Shown here piece by piece: positions 34,119-42,612 of a DNA stretch of 64,000 nucleotides. The notes under the pieces were generated by a model. The model saw only the letters and a program-made list of their open reading frames with translations. It searched no databases and was not told the origin of the DNA. Both the position numbers and the translations under genes were made by a program. The number at the start of each line of letters is the position of its first letter. Positions within the stretch are counted from its first letter, which is position 1. The stretch spans positions 620,001-684,000 of the forward strand of contig NZ_JAKFZN010000001.1 of NCBI RefSeq assembly GCF_021654165.1, given 5' to 3'. The DNA is from Nereida sp. MMG025 (GTDB lineage: Bacteria; Pseudomonadota; Alphaproteobacteria; Rhodobacterales; Rhodobacteraceae).

Positions 34119-35116
34119 TGCGCACGCTCCAATGGTGATCGGGCGAACGTCCGTTCGAGACCCTCGTCAAAATCAATCCGTGGGTGCCATTGCAAAAGAC
34201 ACGCGGCTTTTTCAAGGTTCAGACTTTGGGCATAGGCAAATAGGCCGATGGAATACCGCGTAACGCGGGGTTCGGCGGGGGTCGCACGCAACAGTGCCGC
34301 ACGCTCCAAAAGCCCCGCAAGTGCAAGTGCTGGCCGCAGAGGTGCCTTGCGCCATCGCGGGGCAAATTCCATTTTGGCGCAGGCACGGTCCACAATCTCG
34401 CGGACCCCGCGCACGTCACCGCCAGAGACATTGATGATCTCGCCTTCCGCCTGATCCCCCGCACCAAGAGCGGCAACACAGGCATCAACAGCATCATCAA
34501 TGTGGGTCAAATCCATGCACGCCACACCGTCACGAAAAACGGGCAATGGGCCCGCCTGCGCAGCCCTTAGCATCCTTGGCAAAAGTGTTCTTTCCCCCTG
34601 CCCGTAAAGGCCTCTGGGACGCAAAACCACTGGGCCGACATCGGCCGCATCCAACACGAGATTTTCAGCGATTGCCTTGGTCTTTGCATAGTAATTCACA
34701 GGTCTTGGGCGTGGCATGTCTTCGGACTGGTTCAGGCAATCGCGAAAGGCAAAACCGACCGTAGGGCTGGACACATAGACAAATCGCCCGACACCAACGG
34801 CTTTGGACGCGGCCAGCAATGTTCGGGTTGCGCTGACATTCGATGTCATAAATGCCGAAAGACGCCCAAACGGGGCCGAAAGCCCGGCACAATGAAGCAC
34901 GGCAGTGATCCTTTCTGCACCAAGCGCTGCTGCCAATTCCTGAGGTTTTGCGTCCCCCAGATCGGCACATATCGTCGTAATTCCTTCCACCTTTAGCGCG
35001 GCGCACAGCTTGGGGTTTCGACCGGTCGCAACAACATCATAGCCGCGCGCGCGCAATTTGCGCAGGCAAGCACCGCCTAAAAAACCCGTCGCACCTGTAA
35101 CAAGAACCCGAGACAT
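34115..35116 (-). CDS. NAD-dependent epimerase / 3-beta-HSD-like dehydrogenase
   Basis: The 333-residue extended SDR protein starts at ATG 35116, just after the KAS III stop. The Rossmann motif is TGATGFLGG and the catalytic pair is Y143-x3-K147 in YYAKTK, with VSSPTVGF upstream supplying the Ser. LRPRGLYGQGERTLLPRM is typical of the sterol dehydrogenase/OleD-like branch. It may reduce or oxidise a beta-keto or hydroxy intermediate. It is the second gene of the operon and overlaps the MBL gene by 4 bp. Confidence 0.82.
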   Translation of the reverse strand: MSRVLVTGATGFLGGACLRKLRARGYDVVATGRNPKLCAALKVEGITTICADLGDAKPQELAAALGAERITAVLHCAGLSAPFGRLSAFMTSNVSATRTLLAASKAVGVGRFVYVSSPTVGFAFRDCLNQSEDMPRPRPVNYYAKTKAIAENLVLDAADVGPVVLRPRGLYGQGERTLLPRMLRAAQAGPLPVFRDGVACMDLTHIDDAVDACVAALGAGDQAEGEIINVSGGDVRGVREIVDRACAKMEFAPRWRKAPLRPALALAGLLERAALLRATPAEPRVTRYSIGLFAYAQSLNLEKAACLLQWHPRIDFDEGLERTFARSPLERAQ

Positions 35117-35117
35117 A

Positions 35118-36116
35118 TCAGGGCATCTCCATCGCCAAGCCACCAAACGAAACGCCTGCCGCTGTTCCCAAAAACAACACCTTATCGCCAGACGAAACGC
35201 GCCCCTGTTGACGCGCAACATCCCAAGCAAAGGGAAGTGATGCGGCCACCTGATTGCCAACCTCTGCTGCAATATTGATCACGCGCGAAGACTTCAAACC
35301 AAGCTGGCGCACCATGTGTTGCAGCGCCAAAGGGCTCGCTTGGTGGGGAACAACCAAAGAGATATCATCGCGCGCCCACCCTGACTGCTGCAAAAGCTGG
35401 TCAAAAAAGTCGTTGAAATGGCGTGTGGTCAGTTGAAAAAGGACTTTGCCGTTCATTGCGAACTGACTGCCTGCTTCAAAAGCAAGGGGGTCTGTGGTGT
35501 GTGAAACGGCGGTCCCGCCCGATCGAAGGGTTGAAGCAGAATATCCTGATGGAAAGGTTTTCATCAGGCTTGCTTTGATACCGCCTGCGCCTTGGGTTGG
35601 CCGAAGGACTACCGCCGCGGCACCATCACCGAACAGGGCAGCTGTTTCTGGCGCATCGTCCCACGATAAGGCGCGACTGGCGTGCTCTGCTGAAATCACA
35701 AGGGCGGTTTTCGAAAGTCCTGACGAGATACGCAGCGCAGCCGTTTCAAGTGCCGTCAGAAAACTCAGGCATGTGCTGTTGATATCAAATGCTGCCGCAG
35801 CTGCATCATCCATGCCAAGGCGTTGCATGATAAGGGGGGCGGTCGCAGGAATGCTGTGGAACGCAACACTTGCGCCAAAAAGCACCAAATCAATCTGATC
35901 CGCCCCGATTTGGGCATCGTGCAACGCACGCTGCGCCGCCACGACTGCCAGATCAACTTGCGTTTCCTCTTGGCAATAATACCGGCTGGTAACGCCCGTT
36001 TTGTTCGCCAAATATCCGATTTCAAGGCCTGCGCGGGCATCCAATGCATCAGCCGTTACGCAAAGCTTTGGCAACGCACGACCAGATCCTGCGAAGGTCA
36101 CATTCATGGTTTTCAT
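35118..36116 (-). CDS. 3-oxoacyl-ACP synthase III-like enzyme
   Basis: The 332-residue thiolase-fold protein has the KAS III triad C116 (NSTCLSF), H258 (VPHQAS) and N288 (EVGNQVAAS). Its EHASRALSWDD and GTAVSHTTDP regions differ from housekeeping FabH, so it is likely a specialised OleA/CerJ/PqsD-type condensing or acyl-transfer enzyme. It is the first gene of the six-gene minus-strand operon. No clear ribosome-binding site precedes ATG 36116; ATG 36107 is an alternative. Confidence 0.85.
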   Translation of the reverse strand: MKTMNVTFAGSGRALPKLCVTADALDARAGLEIGYLANKTGVTSRYYCQEETQVDLAVVAAQRALHDAQIGADQIDLVLFGASVAFHSIPATAPLIMQRLGMDDAAAAAFDINSTCLSFLTALETAALRISSGLSKTALVISAEHASRALSWDDAPETAALFGDGAAAVVLRPTQGAGGIKASLMKTFPSGYSASTLRSGGTAVSHTTDPLAFEAGSQFAMNGKVLFQLTTRHFNDFFDQLLQQSGWARDDISLVVPHQASPLALQHMVRQLGLKSSRVINIAAEVGNQVAASLPFAWDVARQQGRVSSGDKVLFLGTAAGVSFGGLAMEMP

Positions 36117-36335
36117 AGGGTAAAGCTAAGCTGTGCGTCGCGTCGCCACAAGCAAAGGTCGGGTATGGAAAGCCAGACCTTGAACATTGGCCTGGATCGC
36201 CCTGTTTGCCTTTCAGCATCCATTTCGTCTTGATTATCAAAATAACCCAATAAGACTTTTCTACGCTTTCACTCTTCCGATAGGGACGCGGGAAAGCCAT
36301 TGTAAGAGCACATTCTTTTGTCGATTGGACCAGAT
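36117..36335. promoter_or_regulatory. Divergent region between the biosynthetic operon and allE
   Basis: This 219 bp region must hold promoters for the KAS III operon (minus) and allE (plus). An AAGGTC/GACCTT inverted repeat occurs at 36155-36181, and an AT-rich stretch (TTGATTATCAAAATAACC) around 36222-36239. No gene or recognised operator is seen. Confidence 0.4.
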
Positions 36336-37169
36336 ATGACGGCTTCATATTACGCCCCCAAAGGCGGGCATCCTCCGCAAAATCAGCTTTTGACAGATCG
36401 GGCCATTTTTACCGATGCCTATGCCGTTATTCCCAAAGGAACGATGCGCGATATTGTGACCAGCTTCCTGCCATTTTGGGAAGATACGCGACTTTGGGTG
36501 ATCGCACGCCCGATGTCGGGCTTTGCCGAGACGTTTTCACAATACATTATGGAAGTGCAGCCCGGTGGCGGGTCCGACAGACCAGAAACAGACGCAAGTG
36601 CGCAAACTGTGCTTTTCGTCGTTGAGGGTGGGTTTACGCTGACCGTAGATGGGCAAGCGCATCAGTTAAATGAAGGTGGGTATGCCTATCTGCCGCCCGC
36701 CTGTGATTGGTCATTGCGCAATACATCAGATGCGGTCACGCGGTTTCATTGGGTGCGCAAAGCCTATCAAGCCGTGCCTGGGCTGGACACACCTGACCTC
36801 ATTATTGCCAACGAGAAGGATATCGCACCAACTGTCATGCCCGATACGAATGGCAAATGGGCGACAACGCGGTTTGTAGATCCGGCTGACCTGCGTCACG
36901 ACATGCATGTCACGATTGTCACTTTTGAACCCGGGGCGGTTATCCCGTTTTTGGAAACCCATGTGATGGAACACGGCCTCTATGTTTTGGAAGGCAAAGC
37001 CGTTTACAGGTTGAACAACGATTGGGTCGAAGTGGAGGCTGGCGACTATATGTGGCTACGCGCTTTTTGCCCGCAAGCCTGTTATGCGGGCGGTCCGGGC
37101 AAGTTTCGTTACCTGCTTTACAAAGACGTCAATCGCCACATGCCTTTGACACCGCTGTCAAAAGGCTAA
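36336..37169 (+). CDS. allE: (S)-ureidoglycine aminohydrolase
   Basis: The 277-residue double-cupin protein starts at ATG 36336. It shows the ureidoglycine aminohydrolase pattern: FTDAYAVIPKGTMRDIVTSFLPFW, FVVEGGFTLTVDGQ, and a metal-binding second cupin with ETHVMEHGLYVLEGKAVYRLN. It converts ureidoglycine to ureidoglycolate with release of ammonia, after allantoate hydrolysis. The next enzyme, AllA, lies 8 kb downstream. No allantoate amidohydrolase is in the window. It converges on bhcR with a 4 bp overlap. Confidence 0.9.
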   Translation: MTASYYAPKGGHPPQNQLLTDRAIFTDAYAVIPKGTMRDIVTSFLPFWEDTRLWVIARPMSGFAETFSQYIMEVQPGGGSDRPETDASAQTVLFVVEGGFTLTVDGQAHQLNEGGYAYLPPACDWSLRNTSDAVTRFHWVRKAYQAVPGLDTPDLIIANEKDIAPTVMPDTNGKWATTRFVDPADLRHDMHVTIVTFEPGAVIPFLETHVMEHGLYVLEGKAVYRLNNDWVEVEAGDYMWLRAFCPQACYAGGPGKFRYLLYKDVNRHMPLTPLSKG

Positions 37170-38005
37170 CGCGGCGCCGCGCCACCTATTGCATGGGTCA
37201 GGTCGACCGCGGCCTCCATCACTGCTGCGGCCAAATGAGGGATGTCTTCAAGGCCCACACGACTGGTTGGGCCCGAGACCGAAATGCCTGCCACGGCTTC
37301 CGAATTTACATCAAACACGGGGGCCGCAATGCAACGCATCCCCAGGTTTTTTTCCTCTCCATCAATCGCAAATCCACGTGCGCGCGTCTTTTCGAGGTCT
37401 ACAGACAGGGTCTGTGCAGACGTAATTGTATGCGGCGTGAAGGCTTCAAGGCTGTGTCCATTTAGGTAGAGCGCCAACTGCTCGGGCGTCATTTCCGCCA
37501 GCAGCGCCTTACCAATCCCAGAAGAATGCATCGGCGATAAAGACCCCGGCGGAAAGAATGCACGAATGTTCGAATGCGTTTCCACTTGGCTAAGAAACAA
37601 AACAGCACCATCGCGCTGCGCCCCCAGATTGGCCGTTTCCCCCGTTTCAAACATGAGTTTTCGCAAAATGGGTCGCGCCCGATCTACAAGCGAGGTTCGG
37701 CGCAAAAACCGCGCGCCGATGACAAAGGCCTTTGAGCCGATATGCCAAGTCTGGTCATCGGTGTCGAACTCCACAAGACCCCGCCCTTCCAAGGTGGTCA
37801 GGACACGGTAAAGCGTTGCAGGCGACTGCTTCATTTCGCTGGCGATTGTCGTCAGGGCTTTACCTTGCGCTTCACTGAGGTATTCAAAAACCTCCATGGC
37901 GCGGTCCAGTGATTTAATCGTGTTCTGGTCCGTCTTGTCGTTCCAGTCGCGCGGGCGCCCACGGGCGCGTCTGCCTGCTAACCCTTGTTTTTCTGATCCA
38001 TCCAT
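37166..38005 (-). CDS. bhcR: IclR-family regulator of the beta-hydroxyaspartate cycle (BhcR-like)
   Basis: The 279-residue protein starts at ATG 38005 behind GCGGAA; an ATG ten codons upstream has no ribosome-binding site. A basic tail (RRARGRPRDW) precedes the IclR winged helix (SLDRAMEVFEYLSEAQ to LYRVLTTLEGRGLVEF) and an effector domain with SSGIGKALLAEM and GEEKNLGMRCIAAPVF. In Paracoccus the orthologous gene beside bhcABCD activates the cycle and senses glyoxylate. Here it is divergent from bhcA with two palindromes between them. Confidence 0.88.
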   Translation of the reverse strand: MDGSEKQGLAGRRARGRPRDWNDKTDQNTIKSLDRAMEVFEYLSEAQGKALTTIASEMKQSPATLYRVLTTLEGRGLVEFDTDDQTWHIGSKAFVIGARFLRRTSLVDRARPILRKLMFETGETANLGAQRDGAVLFLSQVETHSNIRAFFPPGSLSPMHSSGIGKALLAEMTPEQLALYLNGHSLEAFTPHTITSAQTLSVDLEKTRARGFAIDGEEKNLGMRCIAAPVFDVNSEAVAGISVSGPTSRVGLEDIPHLAAAVMEAAVDLTHAIGGAAPR

Positions 38006-38034
38006 ATCAAATTCCGCATAAAATAAAAAACTCA

Positions 38035-38047
38035 TTCATATTATGAA
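38035..38047. promoter_or_regulatory. Palindrome near bhcR, candidate operator
   Basis: The 13 bp inverted repeat TTCAT-ATT-ATGAA lies 30 bp upstream of the bhcR start. With the second palindrome at 38095-38109 it shares TCAT/ATGA-type arms and a 3-base centre, as expected for two sites of one dimeric regulator, most simply BhcR itself. Confidence 0.5.
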
Positions 38048-38094
38048 AAATTTAACCTACTGACAATGCTTAATTTTTCTGCGTCTGGCATTTA

Positions 38095-38109
38095 TGAAAT
38101 AGTATTTCA
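38095..38109. promoter_or_regulatory. Palindrome before bhcA, candidate operator
   Basis: The 15 bp inverted repeat TGAAAT-AGT-ATTTCA lies 60 bp upstream of the bhcA start, in an AT-rich stretch of the bhcR-bhcA gap. Its position near the expected -35 region fits an activator site. The related repeat 60 bp away strengthens the case. Confidence 0.55.
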
Positions 38110-38169
38110 AAAAAATATACGCGTTCATTTTATCCCGCTACAAAGGGTCAAATATTAAAGGAATCCACG

Positions 38170-39336
38170 ATGAGCTTTCAAAATCCCGTCTTTATACCAG
38201 GCCCGACGAACATGCCTGAGGAGATCAGGCAAGCATGTTCGATGCCATCGATTGACCATCGCTCATCTATATTTGGCGAGATCTTGCATCCTGTTTTGGA
38301 CGGCGTTCGTCGCGTGCTGAAATCAAAAACTGCCGAAGTGTTCATCTTCCCTTCGACAGGGACAGGCGGTTGGGAAACGGCGCTGTCCAACTGTCTGAGT
38401 GCGGGCGATAAAATCCTTGCGGCACGCAACGGGATGTTTTCGCATCGCTGGATCGATATGTGCCAACGCCACGGACTGGACGTGCAAATAGTTGAAACAC
38501 CTTGGGGCGATGGCTTGCCAGCCGACACCTACGAAGAGCTGTTGCGCGCTGATACCAACCATCACATCAAAGCAGTATTGGCCACACACAACGAGACAGC
38601 AACAGGCGTAAAGTCCGACATCGCAGCTGTCCGCAAGGCCTTGGATGCGGCGGGCCACCCTGCGCTGCTGTTTGTCGATGGCGTGTCGTCTATCGGGTCA
38701 ATGGACTTTCGGATGGATGATTGGGGCGTTGATGTTGCGGTTACCGGATCGCAAAAGGGCTTCATGCTGCCATCTGGTCTGGCCATCGTTGGTTTCTCTG
38801 AAAAAGCGATGAAGGCAACCGAAACCGCGCAGCTGCCACGCACGTTCTTTGACGTAAAAGATATGCAGAATGGCTATGCCGCCAGCGCATATCCCTACAC
38901 GCCACCTGTTGGTCTGCTGCGCGGGATGCAAACATCGCTTGAAATGCTTGAAACCGAGGGACTGGAGAACGTATTTGCCCGCCACACCCGCATCGCCGAA
39001 GGCGTGCGCAAGGCCGTTGCCGCGTGGGGCCTCAAGCTTTGCGCCAACTCGCCCGACGTTTATTCGGACAGCGTATCGGCCATTCGCACACCAGACGGTT
39101 TCAACGCCACCGATATCGTCACCCGCGCGGCGGATACCTATGGTATGGCGTTTGGCGTAGGTCTTGGCGAGGTTGCAGGCAAGGTGTTTCGCATCGGGCA
39201 TTTGGGATCTCTGACCGATGCAATGATGCTGTCGGGCCTTGGCGTTGCAGAGATGGTGATGGTGGATCTGGGGCTCGACATCAAACTGGGGTCTGGCGTG
39301 GCGGCCGCCCAAGATCACTACCGTTACGGATCGTAA
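38170..39336 (+). CDS. bhcA: Aspartate-glyoxylate aminotransferase (beta-hydroxyaspartate cycle)
   Basis: The 388-residue class V aminotransferase starts with the serine-glyoxylate aminotransferase-like FIPGPTNMPEEIR and has PLP-binding Lys196 in TGSQKGFMLPSG. It makes glycine from glyoxylate using aspartate. Placement as first gene of bhcABCD beside bhcR identifies it rather than sequence alone; serine-glyoxylate aminotransferase is the nearest alternative. An AAAGGAA site precedes the ATG. Confidence 0.93.
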   Translation: MSFQNPVFIPGPTNMPEEIRQACSMPSIDHRSSIFGEILHPVLDGVRRVLKSKTAEVFIFPSTGTGGWETALSNCLSAGDKILAARNGMFSHRWIDMCQRHGLDVQIVETPWGDGLPADTYEELLRADTNHHIKAVLATHNETATGVKSDIAAVRKALDAAGHPALLFVDGVSSIGSMDFRMDDWGVDVAVTGSQKGFMLPSGLAIVGFSEKAMKATETAQLPRTFFDVKDMQNGYAASAYPYTPPVGLLRGMQTSLEMLETEGLENVFARHTRIAEGVRKAVAAWGLKLCANSPDVYSDSVSAIRTPDGFNATDIVTRAADTYGMAFGVGLGEVAGKVFRIGHLGSLTDAMMLSGLGVAEMVMVDLGLDIKLGSGVAAAQDHYRYGS

Positions 39337-39347
39337 GGAGCTTTTTG

Positions 39348-40304
39348 ATGTATATCCCGACCTACCAAGACATGCTGGACGCACACGAACGCATCGCGCC
39401 CCATATCGTGCGCACTCCTGTGATGACCTCTCGCTACCTCAATGAATTGACGGGCGCCGAGCTGTTTTTCAAATGCGAAAATTTCCAGACACCTGGCGCG
39501 TTTAAGGTGCGCGGCGCAACCAATGCTGTGTTCGGACTGGATGATGCGCAGGCCAAAGCAGGCGTGGCGACACATTCATCCGGCAATCATGCGTCCTGCT
39601 TGAGTTATGCCGCGATGCTACGCGGCATTCCTTGCAATGTTGTGATGCCCAAAACCGCGCCACAAGCCAAGAAAGACACGGTCGCGCGGTACGGCGGGAA
39701 GATCACCGAATGTGAGCCGTCGACCACATCGCGTGAAGAGACCTTTGCAAAAGTTCAGGCCGAAACAGGCGGCGATTTTGTACACCCTTATAACGACCCA
39801 CGTGTGATCGCCGGCCAAGCGACATGTTCGAAAGAGTTCATGGAGCAGACAGACGGTTTGGACATGATGGTTGCCCCGATCGGGGGCGGCGGTATGATTT
39901 CAGGCACATGTCTGACCCTGTCAACGCTTGCACCAGAGGTTCAGATCATTGCAGCCGAACCCGAACAAGCCGATGATGCCTATCGCAGTTTCAAAGCCGG
40001 CCACATCATTGCCGATGACGCGCCAAAGACCATCGCCGACGGATTGCTGGTGCCGTTGAAAGAACGCACATGGCATTTTGTTTCAAACTACGTGACCGAT
40101 ATTCAGACAGCCTCTGACGCAGAGATTATCGACGCGATGAAACTGACGTGGAAGCATTTGCGCATTGTCATGGAGGCCAGCTGCGCTGTGCCCCTCGCGA
40201 TCATCCTGAAGAACAAAGACTATTTCGCAGGCAAGCGCGTTGGCGTGATCGTCACGGGCGGAAATGTTGATCTGGATAAATTGCCATGGGTGACGCCGCA
40301 ATAG
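39348..40304 (+). CDS. bhcB: Beta-hydroxyaspartate dehydratase
   Basis: The 318-residue PLP enzyme of the threonine dehydratase/serine racemase fold has Lys53 in AFKVRGA and the glycine-rich phosphate loop VAPIGGGGMISG. It starts at ATG 39348 behind AAGGAG, 11 bases after bhcA. It removes water from (2R,3S)-beta-hydroxyaspartate to give iminosuccinate. The length and SSGNHASCLSYAA motif fit the family. It follows bhcA as in the described operons. Confidence 0.93.
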   Translation: MYIPTYQDMLDAHERIAPHIVRTPVMTSRYLNELTGAELFFKCENFQTPGAFKVRGATNAVFGLDDAQAKAGVATHSSGNHASCLSYAAMLRGIPCNVVMPKTAPQAKKDTVARYGGKITECEPSTTSREETFAKVQAETGGDFVHPYNDPRVIAGQATCSKEFMEQTDGLDMMVAPIGGGGMISGTCLTLSTLAPEVQIIAAEPEQADDAYRSFKAGHIIADDAPKTIADGLLVPLKERTWHFVSNYVTDIQTASDAEIIDAMKLTWKHLRIVMEASCAVPLAIILKNKDYFAGKRVGVIVTGGNVDLDKLPWVTPQ

Positions 40305-40330
40305 CACAAAAGCCCTTTATCCGCCCCAAA

Positions 40331-40346
40331 GTTTCCGATAGGAAAC
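40331..40346 (+). promoter_or_regulatory. Inverted repeat between bhcB and bhcC
   Basis: GTTTCC-GATA-GGAAAC is a perfect 6 bp stem with a 4-base loop in the 99 bp bhcB-bhcC gap. It has no T-tract, so it may be an RNA processing or stabilising hairpin, or a protein-binding site. Confidence 0.4.
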
Positions 40347-40403
40347 ATACCAGGATTGCTAAATAGCGGCCCCTGCCGCCCAACCAATTGAACGGAGTGC
40401 CCC

Positions 40404-41567
40404 ATGAACAAGCAGCCAAGTTTCGAAGAATTTGAAGTCGGCTTTGATATCCCCGCCAAACCAGGCATGGATGAAAGTGAGATCCAAACCCCATCGCTTG
40501 TGCTGGATCTTGATGCGCTGGAACGCAACATCAAGAAAATGGGCGACTACGCAAAGGCCCACGGCATGCGCCACCGCGTGCATGGGAAGATGCATAAATC
40601 CGTAGACGTGGCCAAGATGCAGGTTGAATTGGGCGGTGCATGTGGGGTGTGTTGCCAGAAAGTGTCTGAAGCAGAGGTGTTTGCACGCGGCGGCATCAAG
40701 GATGTCATGGTGTCGAACCAAGTCACAGAACCCGCCAAGATTGACCGCCTTGCGCGCATGCCAAAGCTTGGGGCACGGACGCTATGTTGCGTGGATGATC
40801 CTGCCAATGTGGCTGACCTGTCGGCAGCCGCACAGAAGCACGGAACCCAGATTGAATGCCTGGTCGAGATTGATTGCGGCGCTGGTCGTTGCGGTGTCAC
40901 ATCGACCCAGGATGTGGTGAATATCGCCAAGATGATTGATGCGGCCGAAGGCCTGAAATTCGCTGGTATTCAGGCGTATCAAGGGGCAATGCAGCACCTT
41001 GACAGCTACGCGGAACGCGAAAGCAAAACCCATGTCGCTATTGATATGGTTAAGGACGCGATTGCAGGTCTGAAAGCCAATGGTCTGGAATGCGACATCG
41101 TGGGCGGCGGCGGCACGGGGTCATACTACTTCGAGTCCAATTCCGGCGTGTTTAATGAATTGCAGTGCGGGTCCTACGCGTTCATGGATGCCGATTATGG
41201 CCGTATTCTTGATAAAGACGGCAAACGCATCGATGAAGGCGAATGGGAAAACGCGCTGTTCATCCTGACGACGGTGATGTCACACGCCAAGGCCGATAAG
41301 GCAATTGTGGATGCGGGGCTAAAGGCACAATCGGTGGACAGTGGCCTGCCCACGATCTACGGCCGCGATGACGTTGAATACGTCAAATGCTCGGATGAAC
41401 ATGGTGTGGTGATGGATACCAAAGCTGTGCTCAAGGTAAATGACAAGCTCAAGTTGGTGCCAGGCCACTGTGACCCAACATGTAACGTGCATGATTGGTA
41501 TGTTGGTGTGCGGGGCGGAAAAGTCGAAACCGTCTGGCCTGTCAGCGCACGCGGCAAAGCCTATTGA
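40404..41567 (+). CDS. bhcC: Beta-hydroxyaspartate aldolase
   Basis: The 387-residue protein belongs to the alanine racemase-fold, DSD1/D-threonine aldolase-like family. PLP-binding Lys62 lies in VHGKMHKS, and the C-terminal metal site is PGHCDPTCNVHDW. It condenses glycine with glyoxylate to beta-hydroxyaspartate, the carbon-carbon bond-forming step of the cycle. The start follows GGAGTGCCCC. It is the third gene of the operon. Confidence 0.93.
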   Translation: MNKQPSFEEFEVGFDIPAKPGMDESEIQTPSLVLDLDALERNIKKMGDYAKAHGMRHRVHGKMHKSVDVAKMQVELGGACGVCCQKVSEAEVFARGGIKDVMVSNQVTEPAKIDRLARMPKLGARTLCCVDDPANVADLSAAAQKHGTQIECLVEIDCGAGRCGVTSTQDVVNIAKMIDAAEGLKFAGIQAYQGAMQHLDSYAERESKTHVAIDMVKDAIAGLKANGLECDIVGGGGTGSYYFESNSGVFNELQCGSYAFMDADYGRILDKDGKRIDEGEWENALFILTTVMSHAKADKAIVDAGLKAQSVDSGLPTIYGRDDVEYVKCSDEHGVVMDTKAVLKVNDKLKLVPGHCDPTCNVHDWYVGVRGGKVETVWPVSARGKAY

Positions 41568-41578
41568 TTGGCCCTTTT

Positions 41579-41611
41579 CGGGGCCGTGATGCGCGGCCCC
41601 GTTTCTTTTTG
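41579..41611 (+). terminator. Terminator-like hairpin between bhcC and bhcD
   Basis: CGGGGCCG and CGGCCCCG form an 8 bp GC-rich stem with a 7-base loop, followed by TTTCTTTTTG. It starts 12 bases after the bhcC stop and ends 18 bases before bhcD. It is probably an intra-operon attenuator giving lower bhcD expression, unless bhcD has its own promoter. Confidence 0.7.
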
Positions 41612-41628
41612 TTTCAAGGACATCCCCA

Positions 41629-42594
41629 ATGTATATCGTTCCCGAGCGCGAAATCGCGACCCTGATGACACGCGACGCTGCTTTTGACGCGGTTGAAAAA
41701 GTCTTTGCGGCGATGGCGGCCCAAGACGCCTATAATTTCCCGGTAATCCGCGAGGCAATTGGCCATGAAGATGCGCTTTACGGGTTTAAAGGCGGGTTTG
41801 ACAAAGCAGGGCTCACGTTGGGGCTGAAGGCGGGGGGCTACTGGCCCCACAACCTTGAAAAACGGGGCGAGATCAATCACCAGTCAACGGTCTTTTTGTT
41901 TGATCCCGATACGGGCAAAGCCAAAGCAATGGTGGGCGGAAACCTTTTGACGGCCCTGCGCACGGCTGCAGCGTCCTCGGTTTCGATCAAGCATCTGGCC
42001 CGCAAGGATGCAAAGGTTTTGGGTATGATCGGTGCGGGCCATCAAGCTACGTTCCAATTGCGCGCAGCCCTTGAAACGGGCACTTTCGAAAAAGTGATTG
42101 GCTGGAATTATCACCCGGACATGCTCCCCAATATCGAAAAAGTTGCGGGTGAAGCGGGCGTTCCGTTCGAAGCGGTCGCGCTGGAAGGCATGACACAAGC
42201 CGATGTCATTATCTCGATCACGTCTGCTTTTGCCCCGTCTTTGATGGCCGCGCATGTCAGCGCAGGCACACACATCGCCTGCATGGGGACAGACACCAAA
42301 GGCAAACAAGAGGTTGAAGCGGCGCTTCTTGCACGGGCGACCGTCTTTACCGATGAGGTCGCACAATCCATTTCAATCGGAGAGGCGCAGCACGCCATTG
42401 CAGATGGTCTTATCAAGGAAAGTGATGTGGCACAGCTTGGAGCGGTCATAAATGGCACCCATGCTGGCCGAACAGGCGACGACGAGATTACCCTATTCGA
42501 TGGAACGGGCGTGGGCCTACAGGATTTGGCGGTGGCAGCTTCTGTGGTTGATCTTGCGATTGAAAAGGGTATCGCTATCGAGGTTGATTTTTAA
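41629..42594 (+). CDS. bhcD: Iminosuccinate reductase
   Basis: The 321-residue protein is of the ornithine cyclodeaminase/mu-crystallin family, with dinucleotide-binding LGMIGAGHQATFQ and FDGTGVGLQDLAVA near the end. In the cycle it reduces iminosuccinate to L-aspartate, which is returned to BhcA as amino donor. An AAGGACA site precedes the ATG. It follows the attenuator-like hairpin and precedes the GAPDH-like gene by 18 bases. Confidence 0.93.
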   Translation: MYIVPEREIATLMTRDAAFDAVEKVFAAMAAQDAYNFPVIREAIGHEDALYGFKGGFDKAGLTLGLKAGGYWPHNLEKRGEINHQSTVFLFDPDTGKAKAMVGGNLLTALRTAAASSVSIKHLARKDAKVLGMIGAGHQATFQLRAALETGTFEKVIGWNYHPDMLPNIEKVAGEAGVPFEAVALEGMTQADVIISITSAFAPSLMAAHVSAGTHIACMGTDTKGKQEVEAALLARATVFTDEVAQSISIGEAQHAIADGLIKESDVAQLGAVINGTHAGRTGDDEITLFDGTGVGLQDLAVAASVVDLAIEKGIAIEVDF

Positions 42595-42612
42595 TCTGTC
42601 CCAAGACCTGAC

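Noticed and set aside
35117-35272. Longer N-terminus for the epimerase gene inside KAS III
   Set aside because: The extra 52 residues have no SDR similarity, and MSRVLVTGATGFLGG at 35116 is the proper Rossmann start.
36155-36181. AAGGTC/GACCTT inverted repeat as a terminator
   Set aside because: No T-tract, a long loop, and it lies between divergent promoters where no transcript should end.
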